A stretch of DNA of 61,109 nt from Nemertoderma westbladi. Its lineage: Eukaryota; Xenacoelomorpha; Nemertodermatida; Nemertodermatidae. This document shows positions 35,201-50,200 of the stretch, one piece after another. Location: NCBI GenBank assembly GCA_032718475.1, contig JAUCBJ010003337.1, forward strand, positions 1-61,109, read 5' to 3'. The translations under genes and the position numbers were made by a program. A model generated the notes under the pieces. It saw only the letters and a list, made by a program, of their open reading frames with translations, was not told the DNA's origin and searched no databases. Within the stretch, counting starts at the first letter, position 1. Each line of letters starts with the position of its first letter.

Positions 35201-38200
35201 ATCCTGATTGCAGTCAGCCGATTTCAAAAAGGAACTGGAGAGATAAAAGATCATTATGTAACCTAAGTAACAGTGGTACACAGTACACACCTGGTTATAC
35301 CCACGAGGGGAATAATTCTTTTCGACCCCAAAGCTGGGTAAGTGACGGGATAGTGGATGGGTACTTGGGATTACTAGAACGTCATTTACCTCATGTAGTA
35401 GCTATCCCTAGTCAATTAACCTATAAGTTAAGGCAACCAGAACCTGATCCGGTGAGTGGTATGATGTATGTTGCATGCCAAGAGGTACCTTGGTCATCAC
35501 CTAATAGCGTCCCAGAATGTGCACCCAATCACTTTATTCTACATGTAGCAGATATTCCCTCAAAAACTATTTATCTGCTAGATCCCCTACAAAAGGAACC
35601 AAAAATTCCATCAAAAATTTCATTTGCGATAGCTGACCTGCTAACACTTATCTATGAACACAACCCATCCGGCAATGGCAAGAATAAGAAAAAACATTGG
35701 ACTGCCACAGTAAGCGAGAATTGTCTACGGCCTGGACAAAAATCCACCAATCTTTAGAGATAGTACTGAAATGCATGAATGGATACAGGCCGGTCCCTCG
35801 AAAACTGCAAAATTAACACAAGAACCGAGCATACGTTGCACCACAGAATACCAGGTAATACGCCTTCAGTGGAAGATAATAAAACTCTCACATCGGAAAA
35901 AACTACCAGCGCGGGTGCCTTCCCCAATTACTGCTCTCTGGATCCTAAGTTCCTCGAGGCTCAACAATTCCCAAATATGAAGGAGTTGGTGGGTGTTATG
36001 AGCATTGCAGCAAGGAGTATCCCATCCCAAGTCTATCATCCTTGTTGTTAAAAAGATACAGTAAATCTTCTTTGAAATCTATTGTGCAAATTGCTGACAT
36101 TTATATATATATGGATGTAAATGCAAAATTTATATTTGAGTGCTCCAGCAAAATCAAATGTGTCGTTATCATTGTCCATCCTCGTGCCGCTGATTCCCAA
36201 TATTTTCAGATATGGAGTTTTATTTTATCTCTTAGTTTAATTATTAATAATTTTTAATTATCTGCAGATGTACATAATATTATTAGTTGTACTATGTGTC
36301 CTATTAGGGCAAGATTTGGTGTTTTAATCTATATATATTTGTATTGTTATTATATTGCTTGAATTTTACTAATGAACATTATACACCAGCTCGACTGGTA
36401 CTGGGCCTCATCGGCGAGAACTAAAAAAAAATAACTAAACATCATACACAAGTCTCTCGGACAAAATCGAAAGTCGTTATAAAGTCGAAAGGGTTATAAA
36501 GAACGCAATTTGAAAAGGTTTACACTTTCTGACATTTCGCCTTCTAGCGGCAGACTGACGAACTACACACGGATCAGCTTTCTCAGGAAGGTGCAGCGCA
36601 GACTAAGGTCTAGTATATACGTGAAGTGCCAATGTATATATTATTTAGCTTTACAAATCATTTGTTTGTTCCAACTTTTAGTGGAAATGGTATTAGAGGA
36701 AGAACACTACCCACTAATACTACCGGGTAGTTCCCAGTAGTATTAAAGGCCAGTGCCCTTTAGGAAGCGTCTCAAGAAAGTCATGGGATGTCCACCATGC
36801 TTATTCACTCCATGAGGCTGCCAAAGTACAAGATTATGCACTGGCTGGTCCTCACGGCGAAAGCAATGTCTTGCAAAGCGGAGGCGGCTCCGTTTAAGTG
36901 TCAAGCTTGGGAGAGACTACTAAAACACCTCCAATGTTGTATAGAGTCTGATTGGTGATATGTGCATTGTACTTGACATGTGAACCCGGTGTAGCATTCT
37001 TGTGAATGTGCCATCCAGAGATTTGATGTCCTCAGCAGTTAGAGCACAGCATGGAGGAGTACTGGAACTACTGCTGCTCTAAATAATCGGACCTTGAGAT
37101 TCCGTTTAATTACCGGTATACGGAACATCCAAGTTCATACCAAAGCCAATTAAATATGACTAAACTGCGATGAAATTACTTTGTTTCCTTAGTGATTCTA
37201 GTTTTAATCTATTTCCCGCCCACAGTGAACCTACAAGTACGTCATCAACGTTCAATTCCATCCCTCCCTAACGACAACCCAAATATGTTAGTTTCCGGTG
37301 AGCGGTACACTTATAGGGGCTGTGATCCCCTATAAAGCTTCGTAAAATGTAAGAATTACTCCACAAAGAAATAATTAATACAATTAATTTGCAGCGAGTA
37401 AAATCTACTGATGAAACAAATGTTTTTGTCAAGCGAAAAAAACGCGGAAAATTCCATCGATTACACTCGAGCTCATTCATCATAGCTTATTTTAATGATT
37501 TTTGTGCCACTGGCGGTACATGCTTGCTATTTATGTGCCACTGGCGGTACATGCTTGCTATTTTTGTGCCACTGGCGGTACATGCTTTCTATTTTTGTGC
37601 CACTGGCGGTACATGCTTGCTATTTTTGTGCCACTGGCGGTACATGCTTGCTGTTTTTGTGCCACTGGCGGTACCTGCTTGCTATTTTTGTGCCACTGGC
37701 GGTGCATGCTTGCTATTTTTGCGCCACTGGCGGTACATGCTTGCTATTTTTGGGCCACTGGCGGTACATGCTTGTTATATTTGTGCCACTGGCGGTACAT
37801 GCTTTTTATTTTTGTGCCACTGGCGGTACATGCTTGCTATTTTTGTGCCACTGGCGGTACATGCTTGCTATTTTTGTGCCACTGGCGGTACATGCTTTTT
37901 ATTTTTGTGCCACTGGCGGTACATGCTTGCTATTTTTGCGCCACTGGCGGTACATGCTTGCTATTTTTGTGCCACTGGCGGTACATGCTTGCTATTTTTG
38001 TGCCACTGGCGGTACATGCTTTTTATTTTTGTGCCACTGGCGGTACATGCTTGCTATTTTTGTGACACTGGCGGTACATGCTTGCTATTTTTGTGCCACT
38101 GGCGGTTCATGCTTGCTGTTTTTGTGCCACTGGCGGTACATGCTTTTTATTTTTGTGCCACTGGCGGTACATGCTTGCTATTTTTGTGTCACTGGCGGTT

Positions 38201-41200
38201 CATGCTTGCTGTTTTTGTGCCACTGGCGGTACATGCTTGCTATTTTTGTGACACTGGCGGTACATGCTTTTTATTTTTGTGCCACTGGCGGTACATGCTT
38301 GCTATTTTTGTGTCACTGGCGGTTCATGCTTGCTGTTTTTGTGCCACTGGCGGTACATGCTTGCTATTTTTGTGACACTGGCAGTACATGCTTGCTATTT
38401 TTGTGCCACTGGCGGTACATGCTTGCTATTTTTGTGCCACTGGCGGTACATGCTTGCTATTTTTGTGCCACTGGCGGTACATGCTTTTTATTTTTGTGCC
38501 ACTGGCGGTTCATGCTTGCTATTTTTGTGCCACTGGCGGTACATGCTTGCTATTTTTGGGCCACTGGCGGTACATGCTTGCTATTTTTGTGCCACTGGCG
38601 GTACATGCTTTTTATTTTTGTGCCACTGGCGGTACATGCTTGCTATTTTTGTGACACTGGCAGTACATGCTTGCTATTTTTGTGCCACTGGCGGTTCATG
38701 CTTGCTGTTTTTGTGCCACTGGCGGTACATGCTTGCTATTTTTGCGCCACTGGCGGTACATGCTTGCTATTTTTGTGCCACTGGCGGTACATGCTTTCTA
38801 TGTTTGTGCCACTGGCGGTACATGCTTGCTATTTTTGTGCCACTGGCGGTACATGCTTGCTATTTTTGCGCCACTGGCGGTACATGCTTGCTATTTTTGT
38901 GCCACTGGCGGGACATGCTTTCTATGTTTGTGCCACTGGCGGTACATGCTTGCTATTTTTGTGCCACTGGCGGTACATGCTTGCTATTTTTGTGCCACTG
39001 GCGGTACATGCTTTCTATGTTTGTGCCACTGGCGGTACATGCTTTCTATGTTTGTGCCACTGGCGGTACATGCTTGCTATTTTTGTGCCACTGGCGGTAC
39101 ATGCTTGCTATTTTTGTGCCACTGGCGGTACATGCTTGCTATTTTTGTGCCACTGGCGGTACATTCTTGCTATTTTTGTGACACTGGCGGTACATGCTTG
39201 CTATTTTTGTGTCACTGGCGGTTCATGCTTGCTGTTTTTGTGCCACTGACGTTACATATGCTTACTGCATAGAAAGCATAATGGAGAATTCGGACTCTCA
39301 AAATTCATTAATATCAACAATATTTTGGAGTAAATTGGGCGGATCCAAGAATTGGATGTCCTTATTTCTCACGCGTGTTTGTTTGTTGTACACACAACTT
39401 CACAACTTCTGGCATTTAATGTTGATGTAATTGGATGAAACTTTGATGATAGGTTCATTATAGGACCTAGTTGTGTATGCAATATTTTGGTTGCGAGGGA
39501 CCTGTTGGTTGTCTAGCAACAGTGAAATTAATTCTAAAATGACCGATCAATGTCAATCTCATTATAAAAAATGGCATTGCTATGGGTCGGAATTGACCCA
39601 CTTTATGATACCTCTTTTGCCTAGCTCGGTTCGAAATATAAAATTATAAACATTTTCATTTTATTTTAATCCTAGCTTTTTAGTACCTGCTGCGCTCCTG
39701 GTACTAGTTTTTAAACGGGATCCCGATCCCGAAAAACCGGGATCCCGGCAAAAAATGCAATCCCGGTCCCGATCCCGATGCTGATTTTTTTTGACCGGGA
39801 TCCCGAAGTATATAACAGTTTAGTAAATTTCTTGAAGATCTGATAAATAGTTAGATAATTATAGTTAATTATAAGAATTATAGAATTATAATATTAGTTA
39901 ATAGGAAGGAACAGTTGGTTGAGCGCCGGGCCTGCAATCTATTGGTTGTAGGTTCAGCCCCGCCAGGTTCCACTCAGCCTTTCATCCACTGGGGTCGATA
40001 AAATGAGTACCAGTTAAATAACTGGGAGCAAATCTTGGGATAGGAGTAGCGCCCACCCCTACCCTCGGGTAGCAGCTATCGAAAGAGGACCCTTCGGGGC
40101 GCCTCCGGCTTCGGCCGACTGTTGCTTTTTTTTGATGTCAGTAAACCATCCAGAAATCAATTGCAAAATAATTTTAATTTAACTTTATCTTACTAATATT
40201 TTAGAAGTGTAAGATAAAGTGAGTGTTACCCAAAACCCGCCACATATACTATTTATTAACTTTGAGGAATTTAATCAAAAATTGCAACACCCGATCCCGA
40301 TCCCGAAAATCGGATCCCGAGAGAGATAATCCCGATCCCGGAAATACCGAAAAGTCTGATCCCGTTTAAACACTAACTGGTACGCATACACTGTGAATGG
40401 GGTGATATTCGCTGAACATCAATAACAAAGTCTATGGCAAAAATATGTTCTACATCACAAAAATAAAAAACTTAAAAAAAATGTTCTACAAGTCGAACAT
40501 GATTGAAAAAAAAACAAGCCATGTTGTGATTCATTTTGTTAATAATAACCAATGATTAATGTGATTTGATCAACTGGGGTATTTATTTCATTTTCGTAAA
40601 TAAAACAGAACGTTAGGCGTGAACTTCGTGAAAAAAGCATTGTCATCTTATTTTTATAAAATAAGTAAAACTTTATTGATAAAAAAAATGAATGTTAGGT
40701 CAGGTGCGGACTTAGATCCAATAGAATGAAGAAATCCCTAGTAAATATATGTCGCTAGGAGTGAGCGAGTTTTCACAATTGGCGAACAATAACAATTTGG
40801 AGACAGGGGGGGGGGGGGGGAACTGGACGGGAATCCCGCCTTGGCGAATTAATATCCCGCCTCAATGATAAATTCTCAATTTAGGGAAAGGAGCAGGTTA
40901 GAGTGGCACGTTATTTTAACCAAAACAAATATACTAAGCACAATAGAGCAGGTTACAGTTTTATTTTTGAGAATAATATTCAGCTGTTATTTGCGTCGAA
41001 TTTCCCCTGGAGAGGGATTAATTTTATTGCGTCCAATTTCAATTAATCTGCACCACCCCAACCCAAAGGAGAACACAGGATTGATGAAAGGCAGAGGTAT
41101 TAACATAAAATTTGTGATTTAAAAGTAATATGTTATATTTATTTTTAATATAACACAAAATAGAACTGGAAGCGATTCACAAAATTTTGTAAGCGAAACA

Positions 41201-44200
41201 GCAAGCTGGCTTAATAGTCTGGCTCATTACAATGGTGCCTTTGAGTAGAGGTGAGGTGAGGTTGGACTGGTTCCCCTTCCATGCTAGGCTAGGCATGCTT
41301 GCTTTACTATTACGCAAATCCCAATCGACCCGTTTTTGGCGACTAATGGTCGCACCCAGTCGGCAGGTCTCGGCCTATCACAAGCCTTCTTGTCTAATTA
41401 ACTATAACTCATCACGTTTTAGGCAATATGATTGGTGTAATGCTTATTGTACGGCTAAATAATAATTTCTTAATAAAGTACTAAATGTACTTTATCTACT
41501 GTTCAGTAATACTATTTATATGATAATTATATTATTCTTATATATGTTATACAGGTATAAGAGTCAGGTCAGGTCCCCAGACCTGCTACCACTATGGCAG
41601 TAATGTGGTACTACCTGTAGCTGCCAGCCCAGTAGGACAGGCCCGATAAGCGCCAGTAGCCTACTCATTATTTAGTTGATCAAGAGTGGGTTGGTTTTAG
41701 CCCCGTCAACTAAATAAGTCATTGAGGGCTATAGCGCCTAGGGCACCATTGAAGGCAAAGGCTCGATACGCATCTACAATAGAGATGATACACGCCCCGC
41801 TCTGTCTATACTATACTTTACTTTAATTACGTTTAGATCAATTAAAAACACATTTCTTAAAGCAAATCACTTGAAATAATTAAAAACTATAATGGAATGG
41901 TGTATGGGTTTTACAGCTGTATAACTTTTAAGTATAATTATTTAAGTCTTATACTAGAAAATAATTAATATCCTTTAAGAGGCAGGTTGAAATTGATGTT
42001 GTTACCCTAATCAACTTAATTAACTAATTAACTACTATTATCTTAGCTTCTCGAAGGCCACACGGAAATTCAACTTGGAAAATTACTAAACTTTTGCCAG
42101 ACTACATGTGTACCAACCAAGATTGGATAGATTTCATCAACATTTGGCTGAGTTATTAACGTTTAAAATTGAACACAACAGATCGACAGAACAACAGAAG
42201 GACAGGCACACCGATTTCACCCATCACACCATCACCGATCACACCAACACGTTCGTGGGGCCTTCGCGCAGGACGAGGCCCAGTTATGAGATACAAATTA
42301 AAATTGAGCGACTGTATCACAAAATCAGTATTTGAGAAATTTAACCATACCGACAATCAATCAAAGAAAGGGGGACAGTACGTGTTCAGCCCTTTTAATC
42401 TGCACCCCCCCCCCCCCCCCCCCCCCCTTCCTACCAACCAATACATAACCGCGACATCTACCACCCAAGGGGCGGAAGGGTAGCACAAACTTATTTCCAA
42501 TCACACGTTCAATATGCGAAGCCATGTGGTTTATAGGAAATATGAGAATTCGAGAAAATCGAGAATACGAGAAACTCGATCGAAATACCTGCTCATCCCA
42601 GTATCCGTCCGTAGTCACCGGACAGCTGCGGTTTATTCCCGTAGAACAGTAGAATTCCCGCAGCTTCCGACCCAATTCGACAACGAATTCGCCTCACACT
42701 TTCGCGTGGCAGAGAACGTAATCCGGTGCGATACACGTCTGCCCGACTTTCAACAATTTCCCCCAGGCGATCCCAGGATCCGGCTGTCCGGGCCGCCGCT
42801 AAACCCAAATCGCAATCCTCGTCGATTCGTCCAGTCGTCGACGTAAGTCGGACTCTTCCCACCGCACTCCAAGGTGGGTGGCTTGAGTGAGGCATGAGGA
42901 ACTTGGCAGTAGTGGCCCGCATTATTACGATCCGACCGACCGCCGTATTCCCAGTGTAGTAAATATAATCTTACTGACAAGCAAGCAATTCCGTAGTATT
43001 TATTCCTCAGTTAATCGCATCTTGATGCCACTCGGCTGCTCGGGTCCAGATACATCGGACTGTCGGAAGCTGTTTAGATGAAGAAGTTGTTTAGATGGCC
43101 TTGCCAACGACCAACGACCTGAAGACGGTACCGGTAACTCTGTACCACTGTAACAGTTAACAGTACCGGTACCGTACTGTAATCCTGTAGTCTCCTAGCA
43201 ACCAGCTGATGCCAAGCCTAATAATTTTTGGGTAGATTAATTTATTATAACTGTAAGACAGTTACACAGATGCTGCACGAAGACCCCACGCAAATTCAAC
43301 TTGGAAAATTTCTAAACTTTTGCCAGACTACATATGTACCAAGTTTGGATATATTTTATCGAGATTTGGCTGAGTTATTAACGTTTAAAATTGGACACGA
43401 CAGAACGACAGAACAACAGATGCAACAGACACACCGATTGAGTTAGTGGTACCTGTATGCTAAGCTCGCTTACTTTCGTCGCTCGCCCCACATTCCTTAA
43501 CATAAATGGGACCCTAGTACCCGCAAAGCCATCATTAACATTCTTGGGTTTCAAATTCACATCTGCATCGAATAGACTGGCCGACTGCATTCGAATAATC
43601 GCTTCAGCCACCGACACATTTCAAAGAAACAGTTGGACCGTTCGTTGGCTGCATACCGACATCCTTAGTCACTTATGGGAGGTAATCGGCGTCCCCAACA
43701 TTTTATATAGCTTAAAGTTCCTTATTGGTACGTTATTATCCAGCGACATAGCGCACTTAGATGTCAACTACAGAAAAATCCTTCGTGGCCTACTGTGTCT
43801 TGGGACGTATGTCAATAATCACACCATTCTCCGTATACTGCATTGCAAACCGATATCTACGGAAGCGTTCTCTGCCTCAATTGGTACAATAACCCGATGT
43901 ACACGATGTCCAAATCCAACACTGCAATCTATCCTACGAAAATCTTTGCAAACCCACTCTGATCCTCACTCCAGCTATGTTGGTCTCGGCAGCTCTTACA
44001 GTAAATGCAACAATTTGTATCCGATGCCGCACATCTCTTCTCTCCTCACCTTCCAGTATAATAAGGAAGCATTGTTGTCAAGGATGAATTGTGGTTCGAT
44101 GTCAACAAGCGATCGTATAAAAATGGATCTCATCACGAATTGTTACAACCTCCAGAATGAATCATTCTCGTCTAGGAACTCTCACATCCTTGAGTTTTTC

Positions 44201-47200
44201 AACGCGATATAGACACCGACCCTACTAAGCACTATCATATAAATATCATTATGTTCCTTGTGGTGCTGGGCACGCTGGTATTACGGGATGTTTGTTTCCA
44301 ACAACCACCCCCCCCCCCCCCCCCCCCAAACCCACTCGGTAACATAATATAACTTGTACTGATACGATTGATTGACGTATTGGATAATGTGCAATAGGAT
44401 TATCGTGCGATGTTAATCATATATTTCATGTTTGCTGCCCAACGTGTATATATAATTCGGTTCCGCCTGATTTTATTTCTGCCTTATCTCACATTTTATT
44501 TCTATGTTGTTTACAATCATGATAAATAAATAATTTTAATATATGGCGCCACCGTGCGGCCGCAATACGAATGAATGAACGATTGAGTTAGTGGTACCTG
44601 TATGGATGCTAAGCTCGCTTACTATCGTGGCTCGCCCCACATCCGATAATAAAATCCCGAATGATGCCATTACTAACTAACTAGTAAATAGGGAGGGGCC
44701 GCTCTACCTCACACTGTTTGTTTATATTATATAATATACTTTAAGCAAGAATATACAGTAGTATACTATAATAGACACTAATATAGGGTATACTATAATA
44801 GTGTACTTTCACTCTACAGTATACTAAAATAGAAACCCAATCATAGCATACTATAACACTACGTGTATTATAGGCGAAACTTATTATTATTATTATTCCG
44901 TTGTACTATACTAACCCCTGGATGGAACGATGGGAGTCCAAGGCCAACACCCACTGTGGCTTTATAAGGATGCACAACTGCGTTATAATGCACATCGCCA
45001 TGGTAACTAACGCGTATTGGTTCATTGTCAGTTTTATGTGATCCGTGAAAAATGTTAATGGGAACTAAAAAATAATAATAACAATGAACTATCCGATTCG
45101 CAAGTCCATATACATCCTACAAAGCATTGACAAAGACTATATATATATTCAGCCCCGATTATAAAGTTGTCTACTACTACTACTAGGATCGGCATGCTGC
45201 ATTGCAGCTACATTTTTAAATGCGGTGCCGGCTTGTCGACAAAATTGCGCCGCCACAACTCTGTATCACCCATGACATTTGCTAGATCATCCGCATCTTC
45301 AAGGCCAGTGTCCTTTAAGATGCGTCTCAAGAAAGTCATGGACTGTCCACCATGCTTATTCACTCCATGAGGCTGCCAAAGCACAAGATTGTGCACTGGT
45401 TGGTCCTCATGGCGAAAGCAATGTCCTGCAAAGCGGAGGCGGCTTTGTTCTAGTGTTAAGCTTGGGGGAACCAATGAGACACCTCCAATGTTATATAGTG
45501 TCAAAAAAGGAAGATAGGCATCTGGCTGTTATATTTGTTGACTTCTTCAAGGCCTTTGATTCAGTCTCTCGCTCACGTATGTTCAGCATACTTTCATTAT
45601 ATGGGATTCCTGATGAAATTATTGCAGCAATCAGATCAGTATACGATGGTTCGACAACATTTGTGTCTACTGTTGATGGTGACACAGAACCATTTGAAGT
45701 GTTATGGGGCGTCCTCCAAGGAGACACACTTGCACCATTCTTGTTCATTATTGTGGTTGACTATGTTCTACGCATGTCCTTAGATCATTATAATGATGAT
45801 GGGGTGATGATAACTCCACTGGCTCCAGAAGTCGAGGAAATCCTGCCAAGTACCTAACTGATCTAGACTTCGCTGATGACGTAGGAGTACTCTCAGAATC
45901 ATTAGAGGGAGCCCAACGGCTCCTCAGCTCATTAGAACATGCTGCTTCTAGTGTTGGTCTTTTTATTAACTCCAGAAAGACCAAAATTCTGACAGTTAAC
46001 TTTGAAAGTCCTCAGCAAGTCTCTGATCGGATGAGCATAAGCTCAAAGGATGGTATGCTTGAGCATGTGGACGACTTCTGTTACCTGGGATCATGGATCC
46101 GGAAGTCAGGTGAGGACCTTCGAATACGTAAGGGAAAGGCATGGGCAGCCTTGAATAGGCTTTCCAGGATTTGGAAGTCACCGAGAATTAATCGGAAACT
46201 TAAGGTCCGATTATTTAGAGCAGCAGTAGTTCCAGTACTCCTCTACGGGAGTCCATGCTGGGCTCTAACTGCTGAGGACATCAAATCTCTGGATGGCACA
46301 TTCACAAGAATGCTACGCCGGGTTCATTGTGTCAAGTACAATGCACACATCTCCAACCAGACACTATATAACATTGGAGGTGTCTCATTGGTTCCCCCAA
46401 GCTTGACACTAGAACAAAATCGCCTCCGCTTTGCAGGACATTGCTTTCGCCGTGAGGACCAGCCAGTGCATAATCTTGTACTTTGACAGCCTCATGGAGT
46501 GAATAAGCATGGTGGACAGCCCATGACTTTCTTGAGACGCATCTTAAAGGACACTGGCCTTAAAGATGCGGATGATCTAGCAAATGTCATGGGTGATAGG
46601 GAGTTGTGGCGGTGCAATTTTGTTGACAAGCCGGCACAGCATTCTTAAAAATGCAGCTGCAATGCAGCATGCCGATCCTAGTATAGTCTGGTTGGAGATG
46701 TGTGCATTGCACTTGACACAGTGAACTCTATATTTCAGACTAACCTGTAATGTACCGGTATCTCTATATTTCAGACTAACCTGTACTGTATCTCTATATT
46801 TTAGACTAACCTCTACTGTATCTCTATATTTCAGACTAACCCGTACTGTAATGTATCTCTATATTTCAGACTAACCTGTAATGTACCGGTATCTCTATAT
46901 TTCAGACTAACCTGTACTGTATCTCTATATTTTAGACTAACCTCTACTGTATCTCTATATTTCAGACTAACCTGTAATGTATCTCTATATTTCAGACTAT
47001 CCTGTACTGTATCTCTCTCTATATTTAAGACTAACCTGTACTGTATCTCTATATTTCAGACTAACCTGTACTGTACCGGTATCTCTATAATTCAGACTAA
47101 CCTGTATTGTATCTCTATATTTCAGACTAACCTGTACTGTACCGGTATCTCTATATTTCAGACTAACCCGTACTGTATCTCTATATTTTAGACTAACCTC

Positions 47201-50200
47201 TACTGTATCTCTATATTTCAGACTAACCTGTACTGTATCTCTATATTTCAGACTAACCTGTACTGTATCTCTCTCTATATTTAAGACTAACCTGTACTGT
47301 ATCTCTATATTTCAGACTAACCTGTACTGTACCGGTATCTCTATATTTCAGACTAACCTGTACTGTATCTCTATATTTCAGACTAACCTGTACTGTATCT
47401 CTCTCTATATTTAAGACTAACCTGTACTGTATCTCTATATTTCAGACTAACCTGTAATGTACCGGTATCTCTATATTTCAGACTAACCTGTACTGTATCT
47501 CTATATTTTAGACTAACCTCTACTGTATCTCTATATTTCAGACTAACCCGTACTGTAATGTATCTCTATATTTCAGACTAACCTGTAATGTACCGGTATC
47601 TCTATATTTCAGACTAACCTGTACTGTATCTCTATATTTCAGACTAACCTGTACTGTACCGGTATCTCTATATTTCAGACTAACCTGTACTGTATCTCTA
47701 TATTTCAGACTAACCTGTACTGTATCTCTCTCTATATTTAAGACTAACCTGTACTGTATCTCTATATTTCAGACTAACCTGTACTTTAATGTATCTCTAT
47801 ATTTCAGACTAACCTGTACTGTATCTCTCTCTATATTTAAGACTAACCTGTACTGTATCTCTATATTTCAGACTAACCTGTACTGTATCTCTCTCTATAT
47901 TTAAGACTAACCTGTACTGTATTTCTATATTTCAGACTAACCTGTACTGTATCTGTATCTCTATATTTCAGACTAAACTGTAATGTATCTCTAATCTCTA
48001 TATTTCAGACTAACCTGTACTGTATCTCTATATTTCAGACTAACCTGTACTGTATCTGTATCTCTATATTTCAGACTAAACTGTAATGTATCTCTAATCT
48101 CTATATTTCAGACTAACCTGTACTGTATCTCTATATTTCAGACTAACCTGTACTGTATTTCTATATTTCAGACTAACCTGTACTGTACTGTATCTCTATA
48201 TTTCAGACTAACCTGTACTGTACTGTATCTCTATATTTCAGACTAACCTGTACTGTAATGTATCTCTATATTTCAGACTAACCTGTAATGTATCTCTATA
48301 TTTCAGACTAACCTGTACTGTATCTCTATATTTCAGACTAACCTGTACTGTACCGGTATCTCTATATTTCAGACTAAACTGTAATGTATCTCTAATCTCT
48401 ATATTTCAGACTAACCTGTACTGTATCTGTATCTCTATATTTCAGACTAAACTGTAATGTATCTCTAATCTCTATATTTCAGACTAAACTGTACTGTATC
48501 TCTATATTTCAGACTAACCTGTACTGTATCTCTCTCTATTTTCAAGACTAACCTGTATTGTATCTCTATATTTCAGACTAACCTGTACTGTAATGTATCT
48601 CTATATTTCAGACTAACCTGTACTGTATCTCTATATTTCAGACTAAACTGTAATGTATCTCTAATCTCTATATTTCAGACTAACCTGTAATGTATCTCTA
48701 TATTCAAGACTAACCTGTACTGTATCTCTATATTTCAGACTAACCTGTACTTTAATGTATCTCTATATTTCAGACTAACCTGTACTGTATCTCTATATTT
48801 CAGACTAACCTGTACTGTATCTCTATATTTCAGACTAACCTGTACTGTACCGGTATCTCTACATTTCAGACTAACCTGTACTGTACTGTATCTCTATATT
48901 TCAGACTAACCTGTACTGTACTGTATCTCTATATTTCAGACTAACCTGTACTGTAATGTATCTCTATATTTCAGACTAACCTGTAATGTATCTCTATATT
49001 TCAGACTAACCTGTACTGTATCTCTATATTTCAGACTAACCTGTACTGTACTGTATCTCTATATTTCAGACTAACCTGTACTGCAATGTATCTCTATATT
49101 TCAGACTAACCTGTACTGTAATGTATCTCTATATTTCAGACTAACCTGTACTGAGTACTGTATCTCTATATTTCAGACTAACCTGTACTGTACTGTATCT
49201 CTATATTTCAGACTAACCTGTACTTAATGTATCTCTATATTTCAGACTAACCTGTAATGTATCTCTATATTTCAGACTAACCTGTACTGTATCTCTATAT
49301 TTCAGACTAACCTGTACTGTAATGTATCTCTATATTTCAGACTAACCTGTAATGTACCGGTATCTCTATATTTCAGACTAACCTGTAATGTACCGGTATC
49401 TCTATATTTCAGACTAACCTGTACTGTATCTCTATATTTCAGACTAACCTGTACTGTACTGTATCTCTATATTTCAGACTAACCTGTACTGTATCTCTAT
49501 ATTTCAGACTAACCTGTACTGTATCTCTCTCTATATTCAAGACTAACCTGTACTGTATTTCTATATTTCAGACTAACCTGTACTGTATTTCTATATTTCA
49601 GACTAACCTGTACTGTATCTCTCTCTATATTCAAGACTAACCTGTACTGTATTTCTATATTTCAGACTAACCTGTACTGTATTTCTATATTTCAGACTAA
49701 CCTGTACTGTATCTGTATCTCTATATTTCAGACTAAACTGTAATGTATCTCTAATCTCTATATATTTCTGACTAACCTGTAATGTATCTCTATATTTCAG
49801 ACTAACCTGTACTGTATCTCTCTCTATATTCAAGACTAACCTGTACTGTATTTCTATATTTCAGACTAACCTGTACTGTATTTCTATATTTCAGACTAAC
49901 CTGTACTGTATCTGTATCTCTATATTTCAGACTAAACTGTAATGTATCTCTAATCTCTATATATTTCTGACTAACCTGTAATGTATCTCTATATTTCAGA
50001 CTAACCTGTACTGTATCTCTATATTTCAGACTAACCTGTACTGTATCCCTATATTTCAGACTAACCTGTAATGTACCGGTATCTCTATATTTCAGACTAA
50101 CCTGTAATGTACCGGTATCTCTATATTTCAGACTAACCTGTACTGTATCTCTATATTTCAGACTAACCTGTACTGTACCGGTATCTCTATATTTCAGACT

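Larger units (their letters stand above)
34672..44915 (-). other. OTUD5: OTUD5 intron 4 (10.2 kb, repeat-filled)
   Basis: GT-AG, phase 0. Contains, from high to low coordinates, LINE B, a GC-richer unexplained patch, a repeated 150-bp pair, family A, a hAT MITE with a SINE inside, the 31-bp minisatellite, a LINE A 3' end and a Ulp1-like fragment on the opposite strand. Confidence 0.9.

Noticed and set aside
37389-39272. Several long + strand ORFs (up to 584 codons) with [10 protein letters not shown]-type repeats as a secreted Cys-rich protein gene
   Set aside because: They are the three frames of a 31-bp minisatellite; openness follows from the stop-free unit, and there is no start context, splice structure or non-repetitive domain.
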